Made by a program: the position numbers and the translations under genes. The notes below the pieces were generated by a model, which saw nothing but the letters and a program-made list of their open reading frames with translations, had not been told where the DNA came from and did not search any database. A stretch of DNA of 64,000 nucleotides from Darksidea phi (Eukaryota; Ascomycota; Dothideomycetes; Pleosporales; Lentitheciaceae), in NCBI GenBank assembly GCA_030770425.1, contig JASJFT010000006.1, forward strand, positions 186,001 to 250,000, written 5' to 3'. Positions 12,181-24,495 of the stretch are shown here, one piece after another. The stretch's first letter is position 1. Every line of letters starts with the position of its first letter.

Positions 12181-15100
12181 AGTTGCTTTTGGCGTGCTAG
12201 TCATGTTAGTGCGGGTGTGACGTGGTGATGATGTGGGGAATTATGCAGGTGTGGGGTGGGGTGCGGGCTGTATGCAGGACGGGAGCACTGTGTAGTAGAG
12301 TGGATGTAGGGTGGCGGTGTGGCGGTGTGAGGGGTTGGGGTTGTGGGTTTGGGAATGAGTAGGAGAAAGGGGGGATTGGCGTGGACCTTGAGATGACTGT
12401 ACGGGAGCTGAAGAAGGGTAGTGACTATGCGTCTTCAGGGGGGTTTGCGGAGCAGCTTGGACAAATGCAGAGACGGGAGATGTCAGATTGGAGTTGCGCT
12501 GTCGCATGTGTGAGTCTTCTATTGTGAATTAGATTTGACATGATCTCTTGACATGGTTGATGATTTAATTATTAAAAGAGGCTATGAGATCGAACACGTT
12601 CTGACTGGAGTGGTGGGTACGTTCTCATTTTGCGTTCATGTGAGAGTGAGGGTGGCTGGACTAGAGAATCGTGCTAAAGATTTTGTGAATGAGCTCTTCG
12701 CCATAAGAGCATAATGGGTGGACCTGTCTATCGAGAGCCATCCCGGAGAAGGTCTACTACCAAGCTCCGTAAATAGTAGCGCCGGACCCTTTCAGTTGTG
12801 TCGGGCAATCTCTCGACGTGGAAACGCAAGAAGCAAATGTTATCCATGACATGGTGCTTGAGTCGGCCTCGCGAGGGCCTCGGGCTGCCCGCAAGGCCTC
12901 CCGCTCTGCAGAGAGTAACGTGGGCACGGCAGTGAGTCCGGACTTTAAAATAGGGTGCCCACGTGTTCCTGCACGCAGCTGTAATCGACACGGGCAGAAA
13001 GGAAAGCCAAAAAGGGGGTCTAAGCGGGTCCTAGGTCCAAACTCGGGGACCCAGAAATACCGCAAGGCTCATGTAAAACCTCAGTATCGTGTATCGTCTT
13101 ACCGTCGGCACTCTCTAAACAGCGTCACCTAAGCCGCTAACAGAGCAATCATGTCGCGAGAGATAAGCGAGCCTCCTCCCATTTTCGGTTTACGAGCTGG
13201 AATGCCTGAAAGCTACGTCTTACGCATACAGAACGCTGGTGTAATTTAAGATCGGGGAACATCAGAGTTGCGTTCCAACGTAAGCACGCCACAGCCGTCA
13301 GCATAGTTCCTATCGGTCGGGACGGACCTTCACACGGTGGTTTGAGGAAGGGAGATCCTGCGGGTGGCTGACGTCGGGTGCCGGCGTGATCAGCGGGAGC
13401 GTGGACGTGGGCGTTGATGGTTGAGATTCGGTGCTGAGAAGAGGAAGGTAGGACGATCTTGGGCTGGGCTGATGCTCGGGAATGACGGCTAGGCTGGCGC
13501 GACAGGCTGTTCCTAGGTTGAGTATGCTGAAACGTTAGGGGGAGGCCGGAGCAGAAAATGCTCTCCTGTTTAGTGTGTGCCGAGTTGCGCTATGTTCTGA
13601 AGTCGACAGTGAACGAGCGTGCACGTGGGTGACGACAGACTGCCCATTCGAGCCGGCTAAAGTTGCCGACGTTGCGGGCGCAAGGGCTCGCAGTCGATAC
13701 GGTCCAGCATGGAATTAAAAAAAGACCTTGGTACTGTCGCTCGACTGCAAATAAGAAAACAAGGGCGAGCGAAAGGGCTAGTACATCAAGGTGCGGGTCT
13801 CAGCCACACTCTGTATCACTCCCTGCTGCTGCGCGGAGTAGAGGCACGAGCACAAGCTGCCCCCCAAATGTCGCCATGACATTGCGCTCGGGTGATCAGC
13901 GCGCAGGCTCCATCCCACGTTGCTTTTCGCAGCATGTCTGAAGCGCAGCATGCTTGCTTTTGAGAGGATATCTAGGTATGCGCTGGCCTCCCAAGAAAGG
14001 TAGCGCGGAGAAAGAGGCAACCACCGTCTTCCGAAGTGAGACGACGAAAACAGTTGTGCGCGGCCAAAAGCAAGGCAGAGATAGCTGACACTGTGCTCGT
14101 CGTAAACCAGCCCCAGTCGGTCGAGGTTGCAGCGGCCGGCGATGACGTGAATTCAGGCTTGCACATGCCGGTATTACACCAACAGCGGGCGGATTTGGAA
14201 ACACAGATTGAGTCGGGATGCAACCCTTCCTGTACGATGATAGTGGTCGGGCTCCGTCGCGTGGGCTCTGTCGCTTGAGCTCTGTCGGTTGAACTCTGTC
14301 GGCTCTATCGCTTGAGCTCATAGTGCTCGGGGCCGCTGAGGTGTTGTATAGTAGCGAGAGGCCGTGACTAATTAGAAACGGAGGTCTTGCGACGATGACA
14401 GATCGGGTAGTGGAAGATCCGAAGGGGAGCAAAGCCGTTGAGGGGATGGATGAACTAGGCCTTGTTTACGAGAAGGCTTGCATGCTGCAGCCTGTTATCC
14501 TGGGGCAGAGAAGGGGTCAATCAGACGAGCCGTTGTCGTGTGAATGCAACGCCCGTTGCTGGGGATTTGATGTTTGGAAACTTTGATTTGTAGAGGGCTT
14601 CATTGGCCGGGGCTGTTGTTAATCATTACCGATGGATCCACCGCCTGAATGCGACAGGATGAGCGACCCGGCAGCCTTGCAAATGGCTCACGCGCGTCGT
14701 GACGGATGGTGATGGTTGGGCTGACCTCGGTCGCGTGTGTACAAACAAAGCCGGGATGGGGAAGGCGAGGGCGTTGCATGGCCGCTGCCCTCACTCGCCG
14801 TTTTGCGCGTGAGACTGGGGACTGAATCTATGCAAGGCTGAGCGGATGTGGTGATGCTATGCTGAGCATTGGCACGCAATATATTTTGATGACGGCCAGG
14901 ATGCCAACGCGATGGAAGCGTTCTGGAAGTGGACAGTAGCCGGCTAAGCATCGCCACGGCCAACACGCTCAATCTGGGGCCAGGGTCATGTGACGGGGCA
15001 ATTCATTCGAGCACTGAATGCTGTGAAGACTGACGGACGGACTACCGGTAGGCAGACGCAGGGTCTGGTTGAAGACGTCGGCGGACGCGGACGCCAGCGA

Positions 15101-15899
15101 GGGAAGGTACGGCACGCAGCAATTGCGTGGGGCCGAGAATGGGGCCGAGGACGAACTCTACTCACTCGAATGGCTTGCGAAGGTTTGAGGGGACGATCGA
15201 GGGCGTGGAGAGAGTGTGATGGAAGGGCGTCTACGGGGGCTCTATGGAGTGCTTGAGTGGACGCGTTGGGCGTGTTTGGAGTGTGTAGGCTCTCTCCACG
15301 GGCGACGCGCCTGCAGGCTCGCTCCAGAGGCACAAGCGGACATGCACGGGCGAGGACACGGCGGGTTGCAGGCACACAGCGGTGCGGTGCAACTGTGATG
15401 CACCAAGGCCTAGAGGTGCGTCCGGCACCGAGATGCACCCAGGACGAGAGATGCATCGCCAGGCTCGGACATGAGACGATGGCACTCCCGTGAGTGCCGC
15501 GGCAGCGCTAGAAGGACGCCTCGAGAGCAAAACCGCGCCGGCGGAGTCGCTGGGCCCCGTTGGTGTCGCACAGCCAATAAGGCTGCAGGTCGGCCAGGAA
15601 CACGATCCAAAACAGGGCTGCATCCCGGCAGCACAGCGGGCGACGGGTGCGAGGGGAAAAGGGGCAGGGCCATGTCAGAACGTGGCCGCCCAGCAGGAGA
15701 TGAGACGGGCGATGGAAGTCATCTGCGATGCCCGCGCCCGCGCCCTCACCTCACCTCACCTCACCGCGCGTCGCTCCATCCGCTGCGTCGCTGCGTCGCT
15801 CCGCCGCTCACGTCGCTCGTGTCAGTCCAGGGGGCGCCGCTTCCCGCGCTGAGCATGCGCAAGAGACAAAACGGGAGCGCGTGCAGCTGCTGCGAATGC
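12181..15899. other. Gene-free region
   Basis: No convincing coding region. The minus-strand frame at 12241-12507 is a proline/threonine/serine-rich artefact of GT-rich DNA. From about 14.9 kb the composition becomes strongly GC-rich, giving long but meaningless open frames on both strands. Only a small tandem repeat (14250-14320) stands out. Confidence 0.5.
14250..14320. repeat. Imperfect tandem repeat, unit about 14-15 nt
   Basis: The sequence contains successive variants of GGCTCTGTCGCTTGA: one ending CGCTTGA, one CGGTTGA, one shortened to ACTCTGTCGG and one GCTCTATCGCTTGA, with a weaker copy (GCTCCGTCGCGTG) before them. This is a minisatellite-like tract in non-coding DNA. Confidence 0.5.
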
Positions 15900-16200
15900 G
15901 GGCTTGTGGTGCGGCGCAATGCACGGAATATCGGCGCAAAGGGGCAGCCATATTGGCCAATAAAGGCAGAAAAGGGGCCGCGCTGGCCAATCGCCGCGCC
16001 GCATTTTCGCCTGCGCGTTTGGCGTGTGCGTCGTGTTGCCCTGTCCCGGCGAGCTGTGAAGGGTGAAGGGCCAAGGGCCTGGCGGATCCAGCCGAGTGTG
16101 CCTGCCCTCAGCACCAGCACCAGCATCAACCCCCAAGCCGTCACCATCTCGCCAGGCCAGAGTCAGCCCCCCCCCCCCGCCCAGTGCCGGCCTGTCCTGC
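15900..16200 (+). promoter_or_regulatory. Candidate distal promoter of the Ime2-type kinase with CCAAT boxes
   Basis: A GC-rich stretch has a palindromic ATTGGCCAAT at 15952-15961 and a further CCAAT at 15987-15991, followed by a run of 12 C at 16167-16178. CCAAT boxes are the binding sites of the Hap/CBF complex in fungi. The position, about 1.3-1.5 kb upstream of the kinase ATG, together with the pyrimidine-rich stretch that follows, suggests transcription starts near 16.2-16.3 kb. This is inferred from motifs alone. Confidence 0.3.
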
Positions 16201-17442
16201 TCATTTTACGATACACGGCGTGTGCAGGCATCGCCCACCCGCACCCTCTCCACCACCGCCGCCGCGCCGCCGCCACATTCACTCTATTCACCCTTCGCGT
16301 CAGCCATGGCCCGCGCGCTTCCTCATCGACCGTGACGTCCTGCGCAAACTGCTCCCGCGCCCGCGCCCGTCTCTGCTTTCTGCCTTCTGCTCTCTGCACC
16401 GCTGCGCTCTGCGCTCCGCTTTCACCGCTCCCGCCGTCGACAGGCCTGCTACGCGTTGTTTCGCTCGTTTGCGCGCCCTCGCGCGTCTGACCACGGCCCC
16501 GTTCATCCATCTGGCTTGCGCGCTGCCAGCACAGCATCGCCGCGACCGCCAGCCTGCTCTTTTCCCCAGCAACGACCATCCTCTGGCCCTGCGCGCCGCG
16601 TTCCCCCTTCCGGCTGCCGCATCCCATTGTTACGCTCTGCGACGCCTCTCGTGCCCTTGTCGTTTCCTCCCTAATCATTCTAACGGCCTGGGCTTATCCG
16701 AAATTGGCCGCTACGATTCATGCCGGCGCCCACGCTCGCTCTCGGTGGCCATCTTCGCCAAAGCTCCCGTCAATCACAGCTCCCCGCCAGCGGCGCCCTC
16801 CTCGACTATTGACACCTGCTGTTGTGCGCCCTCACCTCCGTCAATCACACCTGTCGCCTCCGTATTGACCACCTGCTCAGCGATCGTCACCACCCGCTAT
16901 TGGGCTCCTCAATCTGCCATTTCCCCCCAAACGCACAGTCCGCGCCGATTCTCCTGATTGTCAAGCCGCTCGAGCTATGGTCACCGAGTTATTCCTCTTC
17001 TTCACCCGCTAGAACCAGCCGTCCCACGGAAGTCTACCCGCCTACCGTGGCCCTGGACCTGTCTCCACACGCCCTTCCCAACCGTTGTCTCTCATTTCTA
17101 CGACACTCCCGTAGCTGCATCAACCTGGACCCTTACTCCTGCTCCTATCGATCTCACTCCCCTCGATACGCACCGAACCACCCCTCACCCCCCTCTCCGA
17201 CTCCAAGTCCCCGCTGAGAACCCATCCTGTACCACCCACACTCAATTTGCTATTCCATTGTCCTGAGATGAACTCGCCCGCCCTGTAGCCCGCCAACATC
17301 GACTACCAAGGACCTGTGCAGCGGTGAGTGAGCTCGCCCAAGGCAAGCCATCTGAATCTCATCCTCTTAGTCCACCAGTCCGTCGTAGAATTGTCTGTAG
17401 AACCTTCTCCTTTGCACACAGTTCGACGGCCCGACATCCAAA
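16200..17442 (+). promoter_or_regulatory. Long leader of the Ime2-type kinase with uORFs and a leader intron
   Basis: This 1.2-kb CT-rich stretch precedes the kinase start without any recognisable protein. It contains short ATG-initiated frames: 16306-16335 (9 codons, with a strong GCCATGG start context), 16720-16812 (30 codons), 16977-17012 (11 codons) and 17268-17288 (6 codons). A canonical intron, GTGAGT at 17324 to CACAG at 17421, can be removed just before the coding ATG. If the transcript starts as far upstream as the promoter motifs suggest, translation of the kinase would be under uORF control. Confidence 0.35.
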
Positions 17443-19922
17443 ATGTATCAGGACCAGCAGACTCAGCCGCAAGGCTGGGCATCGCTAGAGGAGAGGTATG
17501 AGGTGATGAAGGAAATCGGCGACGGCAGCTTCGGCAGCGTCGCTCTTGCCCGCGTCCGGACTGCGGGCGCACACGTTGCCCGTCGAGGCACGTTGGTACG
17601 TGTCACGTAACTCAGACCGGCAATTGTCGGGTAAACTGACCCGATTACAGGTTGCTATCAAGACGATGAAGAAGACATTCGACTCGTTTTCTGCGTGTTT
17701 AGAGCTGCGCGAGGTCATCTTCCTACGCTCATTACCCGCTCACCCGCATCTCGTTCCTGCATTGGACATCTTTCTAGACCCCTACAGCAGGCGGCTGCAC
17801 ATTGCCATGGAATACATGGATGGCAATCTCTACCAGCTGATGAAGGCGCGCGACCACAAGCCCATGGACGCGCACAGTGTGAAGAGCATCTTGTTCCAAA
17901 TCATGTCCGGCCTGGAGCACATCCACCACCGGGATTTCTTCCATCGCGACATCAAGCCAGAGAACATTTTGGTGTCTACATCACAACAAAACGACTCGTC
18001 GCATCCGTTTAGGCGGTACTCCGCTCTGATGACTCCGCCATCAACGCCCCCAGTCTATACCATCAAGATTGCCGATTTCGGTCTCGCAAGAGAAACGCAC
18101 TCGAAGCTACCCTACACTACATATGTGTCCACCAGATGGTATCGCGCACCCGAGGTCCTGCTCCGCGCAGGCGAGTACTCCGCTCCTGTCGATATCTGGG
18201 CTGTTGGTGCCATGGCCGTTGAGATTGCGACACTGAAGCCTCTGTTTCCCGGCGGTAACGAGGTCGATCAGGTGTGGAGAGTATGCGAGATCATGGGCAG
18301 CCCAGGAGGCTGGGTCAACAAATATGGTCAGCGTGTCGGAGGCGGTGAATGGAAGGATGGCGTCCGACTAGCTCAAAAGCTGGGGTTTTCTTTCCCAAAG
18401 GTAAATTCAATCCCAGTCTGCACAAACAACCGTCAACTAATAATCTCTATAGATGGCACCCCACTCTCTAGAAACAATTCTTCAAGTACCACAGTGGCCT
18501 GCGAGTCTGGCTCATTTTGTCACGTGGTGTCTCATGTGGGACCCGCGAAGCAGGCCGACGTCAACGCAAGCTCTCGCCCACGAGTTTTTCCAGGATGCCT
18601 TTGATCCCGTCCGACTCAAGTCTTCCTCGTCGCGGCTATTGGGCCGCAAGCAGTCCGATATCTCCGGCAAGGACTCACCCGATGCCTCACCGAGCCTGAC
18701 CTCCAAGACCTCTTCATGGCTACGCAGGTCACTAGTTGCACGGGAGAGCGCCCCAGCTGTTCCACAGCACAGCCCGGCACAACAAGCATCGCCACGACCA
18801 TCACCTGCGCATTCGCATTCCACAGACGCAAATTCGTCGAATAAGGCTCGTCCCCCAGCTGCTAAGCGAGCTACGTGGACGAACGGGGTTCCTGCAAACG
18901 GAGCACCTATTCCTATCTTGCCGTCCATCCGGCCAGTTTCTCCTTTGTCAGCAGAAGTGACTGCCCAAGCGAGCGTACGTCCTGCAGATGGAGAGGAGAA
19001 GGCTGCAAAGAAGATTGGCCGTCAACTTTCTGTCGCCTCGCATGGTAATCACTATGCAGACATTCATCGCCAAGAAGCGGAGAGGGCACTGAACGGCCAA
19101 TCAGGCCTTTCGTCACCCACTAGCGGACACAGAGAGGGTTTCTTTTCGCACCTTCGGAAGCGAGCCCGTCGATTGTCTGGTCGTTATCAGACTCCGATGT
19201 CGCCTAACTCGGATGATATCGAAGCCAATGCTGGCTGTGCTCCCTGGGGCACCGGCAGCAACAGGCAATCAATGGTTATTGACCCGCCTCTAGCGCCAGC
19301 GCCGTCGTCCAATTCGGACCTTTCAGATCTCGACAAGGCCTTGAAGAATGTGAGGTGCAGTTTGGAAGGTGCCGCCCAACCCAGCAATGCGGCAAAGAGC
19401 GCTCGTGTTGCCACGAATCCTATGCTCAAGCGTCACCATTCATTAAATCACGGGACGGAGAACCGAACATCGGAAGGCACTAGTGCTCAACACCACGGCC
19501 CAATATCCAGCAGGACCAGGCGTGCCATGCAAAACAAGTCGAACCCTTCAAACCGATATGAAACCCCCAACGAGGAAGAGGAGCTTTTGAGCGAAGTGCT
19601 CGCTTCCGCTCAGAAGGCCGTGAAGAAGCTCGACAAGAATGCCCAGGCTCCTTCAGACTATCAACGGAAGCCTGCGCGACAGCCTCAGCCTGATCACGGC
19701 GCCGCTGCCTCGTACCTTACGCCTTCCCCATCCGCGAATCGAAACGGCGTCGGCTTCGGTCAAGCAGGCTTCATGACTCCAACCAAGCCGTTGGAGATTT
19801 CGAAAGCACCAACCAACAAGGATGAAGGCCCTTCGAAATGGCCCACGCCTCCGTACGACCAAAGTGACTGGGCATCCAGCGTCGCCGCAAGCCTCATGGC
19901 CACTCAGTCCATGTATAGGTGA
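17443..19922 (+). CDS. ime2: Ime2/Crk1-type (RCK family) protein kinase
   Basis: Serine/threonine kinase of about 790 aa in three exons: 17443-17595, 17651-18400 and 18453-19922. Both introns are phase 0. The glycine loop IGDGSFGSV is in exon 1, and the ATP-binding lysine follows in exon 2 (VAIK, Lys55). The catalytic loop is HRDIKPEN and the metal site is DFG. The activation loop has a T-x-Y motif (YTTYVSTRWYRAPE), typical of the RCK/MAK/Ime2 branch between CDKs and MAP kinases. The last exon finishes the catalytic domain (CLMWDPRSRPT) and adds a long disordered Ser/Pro-rich tail of about 440 residues. Yeast Ime2 drives meiosis; Aspergillus ImeB and Ustilago Crk1 also link nutrient or light signals to sexual development and morphogenesis. 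The orthology call rests on the kinase motifs and the overall layout. Confidence 0.88.
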
Positions 19923-22012
19923 TTGCCTGGCGCTTCACATTTACGCAATAGATTCCGCCTAGCATTCTTCACGTCCTCTTCAGCCATATAATTAGTTAAT
20001 CCAGGTCTTCATCTGCCGCATCTATCTTCCTACATCCAATGGTCGAATACAATTCGGGGCTCACGCCACCATCACAGGTTACGGCTGACGACCACTTCCC
20101 GTCAGGAACGGTACACACGAGTCAGGAGAGGTGTCGAACGCGAGTCGCCTCAACAAAACGGAACTTACAGCGCATCCGGGGACCGGTGTTTCTGGCGTAT
20201 ATCTACTCATGTTCTTTTCGGTCGTTTATCATGCATCGTCATCTTTTTATTTCCGGACGAATCCGGTGGCATCTCACAACTTCTCCACATTCGCTTGTGT
20301 TTACTGTCGGTCTTTTTTGCTTAAACATCTAGGCGGCATTTTTGGCGGGGATTTTCGCTCATGGAGAAGTGGGGATTATGGGGGTTCACTATTCCAACTT
20401 CTTTTTTCCAATCCAAGGGACAGGTGTCCCGTAAGAGATACCTCGTTAGACCGGTTTTTGCACATTTTCTTTGCACTTCATTCGATGGCGAATACCCCCC
20501 AATTTGGCATTTTGGCGAATACACCACTTACCCGCATACCTCATTACCCTTTGGCTTTTTGGATTTCTGGCTTTTTGGCTCGACGGATTGGATGTTGGGT
20601 GCGAAGAAGAGAAAGACACATAGCTAGCGATCAAGCTCCTTCCACTTATCTCCTTTGTGCAGTCATTGAACAGAATGCTTTCTATCCTTTCTGTGTTTCA
20701 TTTGTCTCAATGTGTGCTATAGACGGGCTTGTCCCGCTTTGCGTTCACTGGCATCTCCTTGCCCAGACTGTACACCCTTGTCCCTTGTAACTATATAATA
20801 CGCAAAATGGCATTGCCCGGGATGGCATGGCTTGTTTTCTCTTGTACACTTGATTGCCTTTGCCACACGGCGACTCATGGCGGCGGACCGGGGGGGCATC
20901 TTTTGTCGCCGTGCGCCGCTTTTTCCTGTCGCCGCGAGCCTTAATAATTAATCCGGCTAGACTCGGAAGGATGGGGGGGTTTCTGTTTGGCTGACCGGGA
21001 ATTGGTCAGTTTGAAGGGCGTCTTGATACCACATTTTGCTTTTTTTGGAATTTGCAAACTCGGGTGATGGGAGAAAAAGGAAGGGGAGGGGATAATAATA
21101 CCTGTGCTGGAAACGGGGACGCTAATTGTAACACACACTCCTCTCTCCATCGTCCGTAGTAATTGCCTATCCTCTTCTCGTTTATTTATTCATTTATTCT
21201 AGCTAGATAGCTAAGTGGCTAGATGCCTACTTCGAAATCGAATGGCTTTCTTGCTTTGCGTACTCTCTCTCTCTCTCTCTATCTCTCCCTCCCTGCTCAT
21301 ATACAGATACACAGATATATATACATTTATCTACCATGGTCGAAACCCCTTCCGCTCTTCTCCTCTTCTCCTCTTCCTCTTTCATAATCATAAACTATAC
21401 TATATATATAAACCAACAGCCCAGAAACCATCTCATCTTTCCCCGTCCTAGACTCCAAGCCTCTCCGCGACGTCTCCCCCCGTGCCGTGTACGAGGAGAG
21501 AGAGAGAGAGAGAAAGACAGGACAAGTAGCTCGAATTGCGGGGCGCGAGGCGGGAGGCGCGCGCGCTGACGTACCATAGCACATGTGCCGCAGCCGCAGG
21601 GTGTGCGCCGGGTGAGGGGGGCGGGCCGGTGCTGATGCCGGTTTCATGCGCTAGTGGGGTTTTGTGCGGGAGCTTGGGGAGTGTGGTGGTTGTGCTTCTT
21701 ATCTGTGTAGGCGGTGCGTTTTTTAGGTTCATGGGCTTGGCATGTTTGGATGGATTTCGGGTTTGACAAGTATGATGGTGTGGGAAGGCCACTATCGAGT
21801 TGTCTGTTGCCATTGTTCATGAGGGGGCACGTGGTGGTGGTCAACAGATGGGTATAAGAGGGATGGGAGAGAAACACTTGTGGCAGTAGAATACTCGCAT
21901 TCACTTGATCAGTTGTGTTCGCATTCCCTTAGTTCTACGACGCCATTGTTAATGCTTTCAAGCTTTCTAGAGCGCCTGTCTATGCTGCCGTCTATAGGCA
22001 AGATCGAATGTA
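19923..22012. other. Kinase 3' region and intergenic spacer
   Basis: The kinase and NAR1 are convergent here, so both 3' ends fall in this 2.1-kb gap. No coding region is credible; the 219-codon plus frame at 20131-20790 has no family features. A CT dinucleotide run (21263-21280) and a GA run (about 21496-21512) lie 220 bp apart and are complementary. Confidence 0.55.
21263..21512. repeat. Complementary CT and GA microsatellites
   Basis: A CT run of 9 repeats is followed about 220 bp later by a GA run of about 8 repeats. The two tracts are inverted copies of each other and could pair in single-stranded DNA or RNA. They lie in the gap between two convergent genes. Confidence 0.6.
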
Positions 22013-23952
22013 TTACCATCCTCCGCCCATGCTGCTCGCTAGCCCAGCGACCCTTTCGACATCGTTCTGCTTCTTCCCGACATCGCTTTCGACTTTTCGA
22101 TACGACGTGTAGAGGAGCTTCTGCAGCTCCACTCCGACGAGACCTGCCCAATGGCCGACTACGTCTTCAATGTACCTCCTCGATATGCCGTTGACGACGT
22201 CCCCCCCGAGGTGGCCGTTAGTTCCGTTGAATCCATTGGTGCCATTGGTATCTGCATCTTGCATCTCCTGGTCTCCATCGGCCTCCACACTCTCATCCTC
22301 TGATCCGGAGAAGTAGGCTTCATCGACTCGGCTTAGCCACTCTTTTTGCTCCTTTGGACCAGGTCTCACGGGTAGTGCATCGCCGTTGACGGGTTGAATG
22401 CCCTCTGCAGCTCTTACCACCTCAACTTCAGAAACTTTAACTTGTCCTCCACCATTCGTGCAACCACCCGGACATGCCATGACCTCCACGTACGCGTACT
22501 CCTTCACACCCTCTATGGCGGCACCATTTGCTCCCGGCCTCCTGCTTATGCCTATCCTTGCGCCTGGCATCTTGCTAACCTTCGCGGGCTTCAGCCGTCG
22601 CACCAGGTTCTGAATATTGCGGAATCCATAGTACCTAGCCATCTTTACAATCGTTGTTGAACCTTTTACCACGGAGTACTCCATGACATCGACGTTCCTC
22701 CCCTTGGACACTGATATTATCGATCCTGGGTGTTGTGCCTGGTACGTCTGCAATATATGGTACAGATATCCTCCCGACGGTCCAGCAACCGCATCTTGGT
22801 TCTTCCGGCGGGTGGGCGGGAACAGGAAAGCGTCTAGCCTTGGGTCGGGGAAAGGGGTTTGCCGAGAGGGAGAAATCGGTGTTCGAGGAAGGGACGAAAT
22901 ATTGATGCCGCGTGCAGCAGCTAGATGTAGCAGTTCGCGGGCTGTGATTACACAGTCCACGTCTCGGACAGGTTCCTGCGAAGCGTCATGGTAAGGTAGC
23001 CAAGCAGAGGAAGTAAGTTCGCTGCGGCTTGCTTCGAGTTTCTTGTCAAAGCAGGGCATGATTGCTAGATGCCATATCCGAGAAGGGGGTACATTATATC
23101 GTTGGCTCAGGACCGACTTCACGAGTGTCCCAGTCAATGCTTGTGGTGACTTCAGGCGCGAGAGGTGTGGGAGTACATAGGGGTGTGTCTTTTCGGCGTA
23201 ACATATCCAGCCAGGACATGCAGATGTCAAGATAGGCTTCTTTGGAGTGGTATCGAGCGCGCCTTCTGACCCCGGCGCGGGTGGGGAATTCGAGGCTTCG
23301 GGCGAGAGAGCGTTTGTAACCTCGTCGGCTGCCGCAACCAGGCAGGCTTCGCGGACAACATTCGTATCTATGACCCAGGTGAAATCGCTTCCATGCACAC
23401 CACCAGTCTTGAGTCCCGAGTCTCCGCTGAGTAGCTGTGCGATCATGTTCCCCGCCTCTGCCTCCGATACCGAGAAGACGGCCGCGAGGCTTGCGCGCGT
23501 CTGCGGCGAGACGCTCGCGACGAACAGCTTCCCCGCAGCATGATGCCCATTTACACCATTCGTTGTTCCATTACTCGTCCCGTTCCTTGCCTCCCAAGGC
23601 GCGCGCAACGACGGGTGCGCATCGAGTGTCGACAAAACCTCAGTATCCGACTGCAGCGATACCAGCACTGCTTCCGCACTCGTCACACACCCCGAGCAAG
23701 CCAAACAATCCGTAAGTGATATCTGTGCGGGCGGCGGCGGCTGTGACGCGGCGACTTGGTCTTCGGTGGTGACTTGGTAAGGGTCCTGAGATTTGTTAGT
23801 CTGCGCCGATGACGGAATGCGGGACCTTGAGGGGCGAAACGTACGGAACTGTCTTCAGGCTTTGCAGCTGGAAGGGTTTCGATAGGCTTTATGCAGGCGA
23901 CGCCGGGCGATATGAAGTCGTTTAGATCTTCGGCAGAGAGGATTGCGCTCAT
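22013..23952 (-). CDS. NAR1: Cytosolic Fe-S cluster assembly factor NAR1
   Basis: Iron-only-hydrogenase-like protein of the CIA machinery, which passes Fe-S clusters to cytosolic and nuclear apoproteins. It is about 626 aa in two exons, 23952-23845 and 23785-22013, joined in phase 0. Exon 1 gives the conserved start [20 protein letters not shown]. Exon 2 opens with the N-terminal cluster cysteines ([13 protein letters not shown]). The H-cluster-like cysteines follow in [13 protein letters not shown], in MPCFDKK, and in the C-terminal [13 protein letters not shown]. Length and motif order match fungal NAR1. The C-terminus carries an acidic, Asn/Gly-rich stretch ([11 protein letters not shown]) before the last conserved helix. 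The gene is divergent from the glycosyltransferase, 543 bp apart. Confidence 0.95.
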
Positions 23953-24495
23953 AGTGAGCGATGCGGAGTGCTGTAGCGGGTGGGACGTTGCAATCGTGCA
24001 ACAATTTGAGGAAATGCTGGCACCCAAAAGAAACTCTCTGCGAAGTGAAAGAAGACACGACCAGAAGGCAAAGAAAAGTAATTAACAGAAGCAACACACA
24101 CGGCGCGTGGAGAAACACGTCGAACTTCTTTTTCCGCTTCTGGCCGTCCGGTCCCTCGCCTTTGCCCTATCGATAAGCCCGCATTTCATATTTCTCAGCA
24201 GCGGCCAACCACTTCCGCTGCATTTCCGAACCCGCCACCTCGACCCGCTGCTCACGTGCCCCCGCACTCTAGTCCAACATTGATCGTCTGAAAGCTTGGC
24301 CGCATCACCCTTCATCAATGTGCACTATATGGCGTGCATCACATTGCGGCTCCCATTTAGCCTGGTCACCAGCCCAATAACGAACACCATGGCCTCACCT
24401 CAAGCTTCAACTTCTAACACGTCGAGCCTAAGCAGCGAGCTCCCTCTAATGTGCAGCTTCTCTTTCTCGTTGAAGAGTTATTACCTTCAGATGCC
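23953..24495. promoter_or_regulatory. Shared divergent promoter of NAR1 and the glycosyltransferase
   Basis: The 543 bp between the two divergent start codons must hold both promoters. An upstream ATG at about 24390 opens a 46-codon frame that overlaps the glycosyltransferase start in another frame. It may act as a uORF, or the true start may differ. No TATA box is obvious. Confidence 0.45.

Noticed and set aside
15471..16957. Long open frames (339 and 257 codons) on the plus strand
   Set aside because: They arise from GC-rich, stop-poor DNA, overlap similar frames on both strands, begin at non-conserved or non-ATG codons and have no domain features. The region fits a leader or promoter better.
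20131..20790. 219-codon plus-strand frame downstream of the Ime2-type kinase
   Set aside because: No recognisable family and biased Phe/Ser/Cys composition from T-rich DNA; it lies where the kinase 3' UTR is expected.
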